Assembly (NCBI GenBank): GCA_001777575.1
Contig: MFEL01000009.1
Location: forward strand, 1 to 33,165
Length of the DNA stretch: 33,165 nt
Source of the DNA: Candidatus Doudnabacteria bacterium RIFCSPHIGHO2_01_FULL_46_24
GTDB taxonomy: Bacteria > Patescibacteriota > Doudnabacteria > UBA920 > O2-02-FULL-48-8
Reading direction: 5' to 3'
Shown piece by piece: positions 1-6,399 of the stretch (within the stretch, counting starts at the first letter, position 1; the number at the start of each line of letters is the position of its first letter). A program made the translations under genes and the position numbers. The notes beneath the pieces were generated by a model. The model did no database searches and had not been told where the DNA came from. It worked only from the letters and a program-made list of their open reading frames with translations.

Positions 1-233
1 CAGACTCAAAACTGTAAGACAATAGTATTGTTAAATGAGCGGAGCTGGGTCGCAGCGAATGACCCCTCCCGACTGTTTATCAAAAACTTAGGTCCGTGCT
101 AAAGCGAAAGCTGATGTATACGGGCTGATGCCTGGCCAGTGTCAGAAGGTCAAACCCGCCGGCGCAAGCTGGTGGGCCAAGCCCTGATGAACGCCGGCGA
201 TAACTATAATCGTCCTATGGTAGCGAAATTCCT

Positions 234-538
234 AGAAGACTGGGACCATCATTTCTGATAATATCAGAAATGATGGAAAATTCCGCTGTATGCGGGAACA
301 TCTCGTTAGGTTCAGAGTACTTGCCCAGCCCCAGTTTGAAAAACTGGAGCTGGACAGTAAAAATCTTTGAAATAGAGACAATCCGCAGGGAAGAGAATAC
401 CCAAGAATTGGGTGGCAAACTCCCCTCAACGACTATACGCGGAATCCAATACCAAAATTGGTGCTGGAATGATATAGTCTGAACTCTATGGCGACATAGA
501 GAGCATGGCAGAAATGTCCATGCCTAGTAACAAAATTG
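234..538 (+). ncRNA. Group I intron 1 in 23S rRNA (about E. coli position 1943)
   Basis: A 305-nt insertion splits helix-69-proximal sequence after U233. The expected group I hallmarks are present: the 5' exon TCCT can pair with GGGA at 242-245 to put a U.G wobble at the 5' splice site, the P7 strands are GACTATACG and ATATAGTCTG, and the last intron base is G538. It contains no convincing gene; the 70-codon open frame inside it crosses core elements and looks accidental. The core and 3' part closely match intron 2, so the two are sibling copies at different sites. A palindrome of family C fills a peripheral loop at 325-353. Confidence 0.9.
325..353 (+). repeat. Palindromic element family C in intron 1
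   Basis: Arms CCAGCCCCAGTTT and AAACTGGAGCTGG form a 13-bp hairpin in a peripheral intron loop. The same hairpin recurs at 2868, 3203, 3400, 24333 and 24383. Confidence 0.85.
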
Positions 539-1066
539 TGTCGTGTAAGTTACGACCCGCACGAATGGCATAACGAGCAGGGGACTGTCTTAAGGATTAA
601 CCCGATGAATTTACATTGACGGTAAAGATGCCGTCTACCCGCAACAAGACGGAAAGACCCTATGAAGCTTTACTATAGCGTGTCATTGATGCAAGATTTT
701 TCTTGTTTAGCATAGGTGGGAGCCTTTGAAGCCTCGGCGCTAGCTGAGGTGGAGGCGACAAGTGAAATACCACCCTGGAAAGATTTTGTTTCTAACCTTC
801 GCTTAACCAACGAAGAGACAGTGGCTCGTGGGTAGTTTAACTGGGGCGGTTGCCTTGGCCGTGATGAAATTCCGTTACGCTATAGCAAATTGCTGTAGAA
901 TCATCACGCGGGGCGGTCCCGTAGAGATACGGGACGCAAACTTGGCTATATGCTGGGACGTCTGGAGCATCCGACTGTACTTTGATATACTAAGCTTAAG
1001 AAATTAAGCTGACGTGTAACGAGTGAAAATCAGCTCGGTGCAGACAATCAGCAGGAAAGTATTCTT

Positions 1067-1285
1067 ATGAAAGACGAGAGAAATTTAGGACAAGAAGATC
1101 AAGAACATCCCCATAATAAATTAGCTATAGAATTAGAATCAATAGCCAAGTATTATGGAAACCATCAGGAAATTTTTGACAGAATTATTGATAGGATGGA
1201 AGATAAAGAAAGTGTTCTAAGATTTCTAAAAGAAGCTGCTTCTCGTTTAGAAGCACGAATGGAATCGTCTAAACCAAAAGAATAA
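1067..1285 (+). CDS. Hypothetical protein encoded inside group I intron 2
   Basis: This 72-residue, highly charged protein is predicted to be mostly helical (runs such as IAKYYGNHQEIFDRIIDRME). It begins at an ATG with a Shine-Dalgarno-like AGGAAAG seven bases upstream, and it sits in a peripheral intron loop, the usual place for a homing endonuclease gene. No LAGLIDADG, GIY-YIG, HNH or His-Cys motif is visible and it is too short for a usual homing nuclease. It could be an unrelated cargo gene, an RNA-binding maturase-like helper or a remnant. No function is assigned. Confidence 0.6.
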   Translation: MKDERNLGQEDQEHPHNKLAIELESIAKYYGNHQEIFDRIIDRMEDKESVLRFLKEAASRLEARMESSKPKE

Positions 1286-1384
1286 TCCTCAACGACTACA
1301 CGCCAGGTACCCTTTTACACAAAAGGGTAATGATATAGTCTGAACTCTATGGCGACATAGAGAATGCGACAGAAATGTTCGCAT

Positions 1385-1495
1385 CAGTAACAATTCGGAA
1401 TTCTGAATTTAGAATTTTGAATCAAATTCGAATATTAAAATATTAAATATTCAATCGAAATTCAAAATTAGTAATTCGAAATTATTGTTACCTGT
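1385..1495 (+). repeat. Palindromic A+T-rich element family D in intron 2
   Basis: Nested inverted repeats built from AATTCGGAATTC / GAATTTAGAATTTTGAAT-type words, with outer arms ACAATTCGGAATT... and ...AATTCGAAATTATTGT. Related AATTCG/ATTACGGATT palindromes are found in dinB. It lies 3' of P7 in the intron, where extra sequence is tolerated. Confidence 0.6.
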
Positions 1496-1688
1496 AACAT
1501 AATTGCCTAAATGGTAACGGAGGCGTTTATAAGGTAAGCTTAGCTCCGATGGAAACGGAGCTGGACGCGCAAACGCACAAGCTTGCTTGACTGCAAGGCT
1601 GGCACGCCGCGCAGATACGAAAGTAGAAGTTAGTGATCCGACCATCCTTCGTGGAAGGGTGGAAGCTCAACGGATAAAAGTTACTCTA

Positions 1689-1720
<32 letters not shown>

Positions 1721-1721
1721 T

Positions 1722-1770
<49 letters not shown>

Positions 1771-1840
1771 GTGGAGAAGCTCCCAAGGGTTTGGCTGTTC
1801 GCCAATTAAAGTGATACGCGAGCTGGGTTCAAAACGTCGT

Positions 1841-2127
1841 AAAATTTTGCGACCTTGGATGAGTAATCATCAAGCAAAATTCGGCTAATAACGGTGGAAT
1901 CCTTCAGCATTTTCCAAACGTGCTTAAGGGCTATACCGTGGGAAGTCGTCCGCCAGCTGGCGGATTGACCCCGTAACGACTGATCCGAAAGGAAAGACTT
2001 TGCAGATTTCTGCATTGTAATACGCCGACTCCTGTCCAAAGATAAAAGACTACGGTTTTAAAAACCTAAGGTCAATCGACAGGATGAAGATATAGTCTGT
2101 GCCACTAGTAATAGTGGGTTTAACACG
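1841..2127 (+). ncRNA. Group I intron 3 in 23S rRNA (about E. coli position 2596), ORF-less
   Basis: A 287-nt insertion just 3' of the peptidyl-transferase loop. The exon end GTCGT pairs with GCGAC at 1849-1853, giving a U.G wobble at U1840, and the intron ends in G2127. P7 strands GTAACGACTG and ATATAGTCTG are present. It shares its core (blocks AATAACGGTGGAATC, ATACCGTGGGAAGTCG, ACGCCGACTCCTGTC) with intron 4. Where intron 4 has its nuclease gene, intron 3 has only a short GC hairpin near 1949-1962. Confidence 0.92.
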
Positions 2128-2365
2128 GAGACAGTTTGGTCCTTATCTGTTGTGGGTGTTCGAAACTTGAGTGGGCGCATCCTTAGTAAAGGATTGCTAC
2201 CTCACGAAGTAATTCGTGATGATAATTCGGCTAATAACGGTGGAATCTTAATGTTTCTGGTTCGTTGATAGCCATAATTGCCAATGGTCCGGCCTTATGG
2301 TACAGTTTATCCCGTATCGAGTACGGGACATGCTTGAGGACCAGAGATTTAATTAAGACAATACC

Positions 2366-2845
2366 GTGGGAAGTCGATCTAAAGTCACATTAGCTTATAT
2401 TGCTGGCTTTCTTGATGGAGATGGTAGCTTGATGATGCAGATTAAGAAGCGCAGGGACGGTAAAATCGGCCTTCGCTTCATGTGTACGATTTGTTTTTAT
2501 CAAGACACGCGTCATGAGAAAGATTTGTTTTGGATCCGAATGATACTCGGAATCGGTTATATTTCCCGTCGTAATGACGGAATGACCGAACTGCGCATTA
2601 ATGGATTCAAGCAAGTCAGAGATATTCTCAAAATGTTGTTGCCGTTTATCCGATTTAAGAAAGTGCAAGCAGAAGCTCTTTATAAAGCTGCTGAAATTTT
2701 ATGCAGCGTTAAGTTTACTGGTTTAAGCCAGACACAACTTAAAGAGCTCGTAAGCTATGTAATGATGATTCAGTCGCATAATTATGTTACAAGACATAAA
2801 CGAACCGAATCAGAATTATTGTTGGCATTAGGTTTGACCCCGTAA
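2366..2845 (+). CDS. LAGLIDADG homing endonuclease, I-CreI type, intron-encoded
   Basis: A 159-residue protein with one LAGLIDADG motif (AYIAGFLDGDGSL, residues about 10-22). Proteins with a single motif act as homodimers that cut intronless copies of the host site, spreading the intron. The order of conserved blocks (QIKKR after the motif, the F..CTICFYQDTR strand, LGIGYISRRNDG, LLPFIRFKKVQAE) matches I-CreI, which is of similar length (163) and also lives in a 23S intron. The start is a GTG that falls inside the ribozyme core sequence, so the true start may be this GTG or a codon slightly downstream. The stop codon likewise lies in the core next to P7. The acidic D17/D19 pair of the motif is intact, so the nuclease is probably active. 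Confidence 0.93.
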   Translation: MGSRSKVTLAYIAGFLDGDGSLMMQIKKRRDGKIGLRFMCTICFYQDTRHEKDLFWIRMILGIGYISRRNDGMTELRINGFKQVRDILKMLLPFIRFKKVQAEALYKAAEILCSVKFTGLSQTQLKELVSYVMMIQSHNYVTRHKRTESELLLALGLTP

Positions 2846-2867
2846 CGACTGACTCGAAAGAGGAGGT

Positions 2868-2894
2868 CAGCTCCAGTTTTTCAAACTGGGGCTG
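2868..2894 (+). repeat. Palindromic element family C in intron 4
   Basis: Arms CAGCTCCAGTTT and AAACTGGGGCTG with a short loop, just downstream of the nuclease gene in the intron periphery. Confidence 0.85.
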
Positions 2895-2981
2895 ACAATA
2901 CGCCGACTCCTGTCATATGACATAAGATTATGGTTATTTATAACCTAAGATCAAACGACAGGATGAAGATATAGTCTGCAC

Positions 2982-3045
2982 CTTCCGCCTACGCTCTTAC
3001 ATCAAAGAGCTTCGGCGGACACGCCATAGCTTTGTGCGAAGGCGT
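2982..3045 (+). repeat. Palindromic element family A in intron 4
   Basis: Contains CTTCCGCCTACGCTC..., AGCTTCGGCGG and GAAGGCGTGC: the CCGCC/GAAGC/GCGAAGG palindrome family that recurs through the window. Confidence 0.6.
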
Positions 3046-3202
3046 GCTAGTGATAGAGGAATACGTGACGAGAGGACCAGGATGCATGGACCTCTGGTGT
3101 ACCGGTTGTCCCGTCCGGGGCATAGCCGGGTAGCTAGGTCCAGTTAAGATAAACGCTGAATGCATATAAGCGTGAAGCTGTCCACAAAACTAGGTTTCGT
3201 TT

Positions 3203-3301
3203 CCAGCTCCACTTTTGTCGAGTGATATTTATGCGATAATTTTAATTAATGCGATTAATAAAATTATTTGCATAAGTTTCGTTTGTCAAAAGTGGGGCTG
3301 G
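3203..3301 (+). repeat. Palindromic element family C forming an extra 23S rRNA helix
   Basis: Arms CCAGCTCCACTTTTG and CAAAAGTGGGGCTGG enclose about 70 nt that themselves contain a second A+T-rich inverted repeat. It lies inside mature 23S sequence at about helix 98, a tolerated expansion site, so the element would be present in the ribosome unless removed by processing. Confidence 0.85.
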
Positions 3302-3399
3302 AGTGAGGTTCGGGGAAGACTACCCCGCAAATAGGCAGCAGGTGTAAGCGTGGCAACACGTTGAGCCGAGCTGTACTAATCAACCAAAAGTTTAATTCT

Positions 3400-3431
3400 C
3401 CAGCCCCAGTTTTTAATAAAACTGGAGCTGG
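3400..3431 (+). repeat. Palindromic element family C at the 23S 3' end
   Basis: Arms CCAGCCCCAGTTTT and AAACTGGAGCTGG directly after the expected 3' end of 23S rRNA. It could act as a processing or termination hairpin. Confidence 0.8.
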
Positions 3432-3513
3432 ATTGACTAGCAATTAGTGGTTGTTAACGGATTGCACAAAAAGATGTCTTGACGAGAGCGTGTGTATATG
3501 AGAGAATGCTTTT

Positions 3514-3621
3514 ATGCGCAAATATGCTCCGTCATTGAAATTGGTAGGTGTAATGATCGCCATCGCAGCCCTCGGATTTGTCGTTTTCGCGCTAACTGGC
3601 AATACCTTACCGGTTCAATAA
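3514..3621 (+). CDS. Small single-TM protein in the 23S-5S spacer
   Basis: A 35-residue open frame beginning MRKYAPSLKLVGVMIAIA. A basic N-terminus is followed by one uninterrupted hydrophobic segment (residues about 10-28, ending FVVFAL) and a short polar tail, the look of a real small membrane protein rather than chance. There is no clear Shine-Dalgarno, and it would be co-transcribed with the rRNAs. Its location between 23S and 5S rRNA is odd. It is too short for homology to decide, so it is offered as a candidate only. Confidence 0.4.
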   Translation: MRKYAPSLKLVGVMIAIAALGFVVFALTGNTLPVQ

Positions 3622-3634
3622 ATTTGTTTAATTA

Positions 3635-3748
3635 CTCCGTGCTTCAAGGCTTGCGGACCCACCTGATCCCATCCCGAACTCAGAAGTGAAACGCAAGACC
3701 GCCGATGATACTACTGTGCACACAGTGGGGAAAGTAGGCAGTGCGGGG
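3635..3748 (+). rRNA. rrf: 5S ribosomal RNA
   Basis: Core words ACCTGATCCCATCCCGAACTC and GAAGTGAAACGC are diagnostic of 5S rRNA. The ends CTCCGTGC and GTGCGGGG pair to form helix I. The length is about 114 nt, and a T run follows at once. Confidence 0.94.
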
Positions 3749-3795
3749 TTTTTATTTGATCGAAATGCTATTCAATTATGCGACTTTGCATTTCG

Positions 3796-3832
3796 ATCAT
3801 CCCGAGCGAAGTGCAGCGAGTCGAGGGATCTG
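3796..3832 (+). repeat. Palindromic element family G
   Basis: TCATCCCGAGCGAAG...AGTCGAGGGATC is an imperfect inverted repeat of the TCGACTTCGCTCGGGAT type common in bacterial intergenic regions. Related copies are at 5198 and 11436. Confidence 0.5.
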
Positions 3833-3911
3833 TTATTGACATCAAAAACCAAAGTGCTATATTTACATTTTCCGTTCTTTTATAGATTGTATGCTTGGAA
3901 ACGGGTTCGGT

Positions 3912-3983
3912 GGGTCACGTTTGGGTTGGGGTCCAGGGTTAGGAGCCCAGGATCGGAGGTTCAAATCCTCCCGTGACCCCCCA
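3912..3983 (+). tRNA. tRNA-like element, possibly a degenerate tRNA-Pro (AGG)
   Basis: The acceptor-like arms GGGTCACG and CGTGACCC and a canonical T arm (GGAGG-TTCAAAT-CCTCC) are clear, and CCA-like sequence follows. The middle can fold as GGG-TTAGGAG-CCC, which would put AGG in the anticodon, but the D arm is not standard and the anticodon stem has an A.A mismatch. It may be a decayed or unusual tRNA, or the tRNA-like end of a larger RNA. A tmRNA is unlikely because the alanine G.U identity pair is missing. Confidence 0.35.
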
Positions 3984-3995
3984 CCAAGCCGGAAA

Positions 3996-4170
3996 GTTAC
4001 CAGATTGGTTGTTTCGACGGGAGCTTATGTTCCAGGGATTTACGCGCGCGAGTGCGTAGAGCCTTAGATCTTCCGATCTGGTAACCCCGGGTATGGGGAT
4101 CAAGCTATCGGGTGCGGTCTGTCCTCCTCCATTGGACAGCCTCCCCCGGCCAAGGCCGTGTCCGATAGCT
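3996..4170 (+). ncRNA. Candidate structured RNA of unknown class
   Basis: Two strong hairpin systems lie back to back. GTTACCAGATTGG (3996-4008) pairs perfectly over 13 bp with 4073-4085 and encloses an inner TACGC/GCGTA stem. AGCTATCGG (4103-4111) pairs with CCGATAGCT (4162-4170) and encloses CTGTCC/GGACAG and GGCC/GGCC stems. There is no open frame of note. The segment lies between a tRNA-like element and tRNA-Gly. It does not show the conserved words of RNase P RNA, SRP RNA or a complete tmRNA. Confidence 0.4.
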
Positions 4171-4171
4171 C

Positions 4172-4248
4172 CCCGCCCCGCCTTTGCTACCTCCTTCGTT
4201 AAGAACTTCGGAGGTCAAGAAAGCTTCGGCGGGCAAGCAATTTCAAGG
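4172..4248 (+). repeat. Palindromic element family A
   Basis: CCCGCCTTTGCTACCTCC...CTTCGGAGG...AAGCTTCGGCGGGC: nested inverted repeats of the GAAGC/GGCGGG family. Confidence 0.6.
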
Positions 4249-4266
4249 AGAGTGACAAGTTTGTGA

Positions 4267-4341
4267 GCGCCGGTAACTCAACGGTAGAGTGCGATCTTGC
4301 CAAGATCGAAGTTACCGGTTCGAATCCGGTCCGGTGCTCCA
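4267..4341 (+). tRNA. tRNA-Gly (GCC)
   Basis: Acceptor GCGCCGG pairs with CCGGTGC. The D arm is ACTC...AGAGT, the anticodon loop CTTGCCAAG gives GCC, the T arm is ACCGG-TTCGAAT-CCGGT, the discriminator is U and the 3' CCA is encoded. It reads codons GGC/GGU. Confidence 0.95.
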
Positions 4342-4349
4342 ACCTTCCC

Positions 4350-4402
4350 GGCGAAGCCGCAGCGCTTCGCCCCTGCCCGACGAAGCTTTATGCGAAGTTG
4401 GG
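4350..4402 (+). repeat. Palindromic element family A
   Basis: CGGCGAAGCCGCAGCGCTTCGCCCC followed by GCCCGACGAAGC...TGCGAAGTTGGGC, typical of family A. Confidence 0.55.
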
Positions 4403-4426
4403 CCCGTTTCCAAGCATATAATTTTT

Positions 4427-4450
4427 ATCCCGCCCTTAAGCGGGATTTAA
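4427..4450 (+). terminator. Possible intrinsic terminator after tRNA-Gly
   Basis: ATCCCGC-CCTTAA-GCGGGAT hairpin followed by TTAATTT. The tail is weak. Confidence 0.5.
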
Positions 4451-4451
4451 T

Positions 4452-4480
4452 TTGACATCAATTTATCTTAAGAGTAAACT
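4452..4480 (+). promoter_or_regulatory. Sigma-70-type promoter upstream of the 4554 gene
   Basis: TTGACA (4452-4457), a 17-bp spacer and TAAACT (4475-4480). The predicted start is near 4487, inside the leader element that follows. Confidence 0.6.
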
Positions 4481-4545
4481 CCGTTAGAAGAAGAGTGCAG
4501 CTGTCGGTAAAACCAGCATTTGACTAGTTGTTTCTAACGGGGTAA
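4481..4545 (+). promoter_or_regulatory. Leader element CCGTTAGAA...TTCTAACGG, copy 1
   Basis: CCGTTAGAA (4481-4489) is complementary to TTCTAACGG, and the block TTTCTAACGGGGTAAA ends shortly before the ATG at 4554. The same block precedes the surface protein gene at 30010. This suggests a shared cis-acting RNA or a mobile hairpin. Confidence 0.5.
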
Positions 4546-4553
4546 ACTCTGTA

Positions 4554-4907
4554 ATGTTACAAACCTTTATGAGAAACAAAGAACTAAGTTTTGACCCAAC
4601 CGAAGAAGAGCTGGATGAAGAATTTGCCGGGGGAGGAAGAGCTAATCACCCGGAGCTGATTGATGATCTTTTTGTGGCCTACGGCGAAAATAGCCAGGAC
4701 CTCAATCCCGAAGCGGATGGCTTGGTCAATGAAATCGTGGAAACGGCCAGAGAATTTTATGAGGCGTCCAGCAGAAAGGAAGAATGGAACGAAGTCTTAG
4801 AGGCGGCCGAGGAACTTATAATGGATTTTTCCAACCTATATTCGGAAGAAGACAAGCAAGCAAGGATTAGGAAAGTGCGGAAGCTTTATCAAGGGCTTGT
4901 GCACTAG
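4554..4907 (+). CDS. Hypothetical small acidic helical protein
   Basis: A 117-residue, strongly acidic and mostly helical protein, without membrane segments or a recognised motif. Runs such as DPTEEELDEEF and AAEELIMDFSNLYSEEDKQ suggest a soluble helical bundle. It follows a good promoter and a structured leader. ATG 4554 is used; ATG 4569 is an alternative. Its stop is one base before the start of the endonuclease Q gene, so the two are very likely co-transcribed and translationally coupled. That hints at a linked role but does not prove it. Family not recognised. Confidence 0.8.
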   Translation: MLQTFMRNKELSFDPTEEELDEEFAGGGRANHPELIDDLFVAYGENSQDLNPEADGLVNEIVETAREFYEASSRKEEWNEVLEAAEELIMDFSNLYSEEDKQARIRKVRKLYQGLVH

Positions 4908-4908
4908 C

Positions 4909-6309
4909 ATGAGAATTATCGCTGACTTACAAATCCATAGCAAATATTCCCGCGCCTGTTCCCAGAACCTAGTGCCTGGGAATATTGGCATCTGGGCGGA
5001 CAAAAAAGGCATCAATGTCATCGGCACAGGGGATTTCACCCACCCGCTGTGGCTGAAAGAGCTCAAAGAGAATCTAGAAGAAACTAAGCCCGGCCTCTAT
5101 CAATTGAGAGGCTTGCCCCGCACCGGAGCAGCAGCGACTGGTGCGCGGGCATATTTCATGCTGACGGCTGAAGTTTCATCGATTTATAAACAGGGCGACC
5201 CCTCGGCTCCGCTCGGGGCAGGCAAAGTCCGGCGCGTTCATAACATGATTTTGGCGCCTAATTTTGCCGCGGCCGACCGCATTATTACCGGCTTAGAAAA
5301 AGTTGGTGCCAACCTCAAATCCGATGGCCGGCCGATCATGGGCATCAAATGCCCGGATTTAGTGAAAATTGTCAAAGACGCGGATGAGAATGCCGAGATT
5401 ATTCCAGCCCACGCTTGGACGCCGCACTTTGGTTTGTTTGGTAGCCTATCGGGATTCGACAGTGTGGAGGAAGCCTTTGGCGACCAGGCCAAACACATCT
5501 TCGCCATCGAAACCGGCCTGTCATCCGATCCCAAAATGAATTGGCAGATCTCCGCGCTGGATAAATACGCTTTGGTTTCCAATTCCGACGCGCACAGTCT
5601 GCGCAAACTTGGCCGCGAGGCGAATGTTTTTGAAATAGATGAATCAAAACTGTCATACGGGACCGTAATACAGTGCATCAAAGACAAAAATCCAAAGACA
5701 TTTTTACATACACTGGAATTTTTTCCAGAAGAAGGAAAGTACCACTTGGACGGCCACGCGGATTGCAAATTTTCCTGCTTACCGAAAGAAACCAAAAAAC
5801 TTAAAGGCATCTGTCCCAAGTGCGGCAAGAAACTTTTAGTCGGTGTCTTGAACCGAATTGATGCTTTGGCTGATCGCAAGCACGGATTTGAACCCAAAAG
5901 AGCCATCCCTTTCAAAAGCGTGATCCCGCTGGAAGAAATCATTGCCGAAACTTACGGAGTTGGTGTTGCATCTGCTAAGGTTCAGAGAATGTATGAAGCT
6001 ATGGTTTCTAACCCCTCCCAGCCTCCCCTTGTTCCAAGGGGAGGGGCAGCTGCAGAGGAACCCCCTCTTAGAATAAGAGGGGGCGGGGGGGAGTTAGAAC
6101 GCACAGAATTTTCCATTCTTCTTGATTGGCCTAAAGAAGAAATCGCCAAAATCTCCGATCCCTTAATCGCTGAATCCGTTATCCGCGTCCGCGAGGGCCG
6201 GGTACAGCTCGAAGGCGGCTACGACGGCATCTTCGGCAAGATCCACATTTACGCCGAAGCCGAGCGCAAAAAACTTTTCAAAAAATCCGAACAGGTTGGA
6301 TTATTTTGA
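4909..6309 (+). CDS. Endonuclease Q family PHP-domain DNA repair nuclease
   Basis: A 466-residue PHP-superfamily protein. N-terminal ADLQIHSKYSRA carries the first metal-binding His cluster, followed by GTGDFTHP, AEVSSIY, RRVHNMILAP, PAHAWTPHFGLFG and SNSDAHS, in the order seen in endonuclease Q of Thermococcales and some bacteria. A zinc ribbon (DCKFSC...CPKCGKK) and an HhH-like tail (EEIIAETYGVGVASAKV) follow. The family nicks DNA 5' of deaminated bases (uracil, hypoxanthine, xanthine) and AP sites. ATG 4909, just after the upstream stop, is preferred over TTG 4897, which would overlap that gene. Three in-frame palindromic insertions add non-family residues: LPRTGAAATGARA near residue 75, PSAPLGAG near 100, and a Pro/Gly-rich 30-residue block near 370-398. 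All predicted catalytic blocks lie outside them, so activity is plausible. Confidence 0.88.
   Translation: MRIIADLQIHSKYSRACSQNLVPGNIGIWADKKGINVIGTGDFTHPLWLKELKENLEETKPGLYQLRGLPRTGAAATGARAYFMLTAEVSSIYKQGDPSAPLGAGKVRRVHNMILAPNFAAADRIITGLEKVGANLKSDGRPIMGIKCPDLVKIVKDADENAEIIPAHAWTPHFGLFGSLSGFDSVEEAFGDQAKHIFAIETGLSSDPKMNWQISALDKYALVSNSDAHSLRKLGREANVFEIDESKLSYGTVIQCIKDKNPKTFLHTLEFFPEEGKYHLDGHADCKFSCLPKETKKLKGICPKCGKKLLVGVLNRIDALADRKHGFEPKRAIPFKSVIPLEEIIAETYGVGVASAKVQRMYEAMVSNPSQPPLVPRGGAAAEEPPLRIRGGGGELERTEFSILLDWPKEEIAKISDPLIAESVIRVREGRVQLEGGYDGIFGKIHIYAEAERKKLFKKSEQVGLF
5115..5150 (+). repeat. In-frame palindromic element family F in endonuclease Q
   Basis: GCCCCGCACCGG...CTGGTGCGCGGGC is an inverted repeat matching the intergenic hairpin at 29129-29161. 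It encodes PRTGAAATGAR between LYQLRG and YFMLTAEVS. Confidence 0.75.
5198..5220 (+). repeat. In-frame palindromic element family G in endonuclease Q
   Basis: ACCCCTCGGCTCCGCTCGGGG encodes PSAPLG between IYKQGD and KVRRVHN, a place where the family has a short turn. Compare CTTCGACTTCGCTCAGTGCAGG at 11436-11460. Confidence 0.6.
6011..6098 (+). repeat. In-frame palindromic element family E in endonuclease Q
   Basis: Two nested palindromes, CCTCCCCTTG-TTCC-AAGGGGAGG and CCCCCTCTTAGAATAAGAGGG, encode a Pro/Gly/Arg-rich block. A related unit is intergenic at 25121-25160. Confidence 0.75.
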
Positions 6310-6327
6310 TCTTGAGATTCTGCCATT

Positions 6328-6357
6328 GACCTATTTGTGCCATGGCACAAATAGGTC
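6328..6357. repeat. Perfect 30-bp palindrome
   Basis: Each arm is GACCTATTTGTGCCA with no spacer (centre 6342/6343). No T run follows, so it is not a typical terminator. It could be a dyad operator for the downstream small gene. Confidence 0.8.
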
Positions 6358-6399
6358 GGCATCCTGAATGGGCATAGAGATATCTCTGGAGATAACCAC

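Larger units (their letters stand above)
856..1505 (+). ncRNA. Group I intron 2 in 23S rRNA (about E. coli position 2262), with internal ORF
   Basis: A 650-nt insertion beside the P-loop helix. The exon end TTGCCT can pair with GGGCGG near 911-916, giving a U.G splice-site wobble. This P1 is extended by a long hairpin with arms CGTGATGA and TCATCACG. The P7 strands GACTACACG and ATATAGTCTG are seen near 1290-1345, and the final base is G1505. The core is nearly the same as intron 1. An open frame of 72 codons sits in a peripheral loop before P7, and an A+T-rich palindrome of family D occupies the 3' periphery at 1385-1495. Confidence 0.9.
2188..3067 (+). ncRNA. Group I intron 4 in 23S rRNA, inserted in the sarcin-ricin loop
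   Basis: An 880-nt insertion between CCTTAGT (ends 2187) and ACGAGAGGACC (starts 3068), which is E. coli position 2656/2657 within the sarcin-ricin loop. Exon TAGT can pair with GCTA at 2196-2199, giving the splice-site U.G. The last base is G3067 and the P7 strands match intron 3. A LAGLIDADG nuclease gene is inserted between ATACCGTGGGAAGTCG and TGACCCCGTAACGACTGA, so both ends of the gene overlap the ribozyme core. Palindromes of families C (2868-2894) and A (2982-3045) sit in the 3' periphery. Confidence 0.93.
3890..4418 (+). repeat. 16-bp perfect inverted repeat enclosing a tRNA-like element, an RNA candidate and tRNA-Gly
   Basis: TATGCTTGGAAACGGG at 3890-3905 is the exact reverse complement of 4403-4418. 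In a transcript the arms would form a long-range closing helix around about 500 nt of RNA-gene sequence, perhaps as a processing stem. Confidence 0.75.

Noticed and set aside
270-482. 70-codon ORF in intron 1
   Set aside because: It runs through the palindrome and the ribozyme core including P7, has no ribosome binding site, and its composition does not look like a protein.
3912-4100. Permuted (two-piece) tmRNA
   Set aside because: A T arm with CCA precedes TTTCGACGGG, as in permuted ssrA, but the 3' acceptor strand pairs with sequence upstream of it, not with the downstream piece, and the alanine G.U pair and a convincing tag are missing.
5238-5942. Long minus-strand ORF opposite endonuclease Q
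   Set aside because: Shadow of the real gene on the other strand. No motif, and family evidence clearly favours the plus strand.
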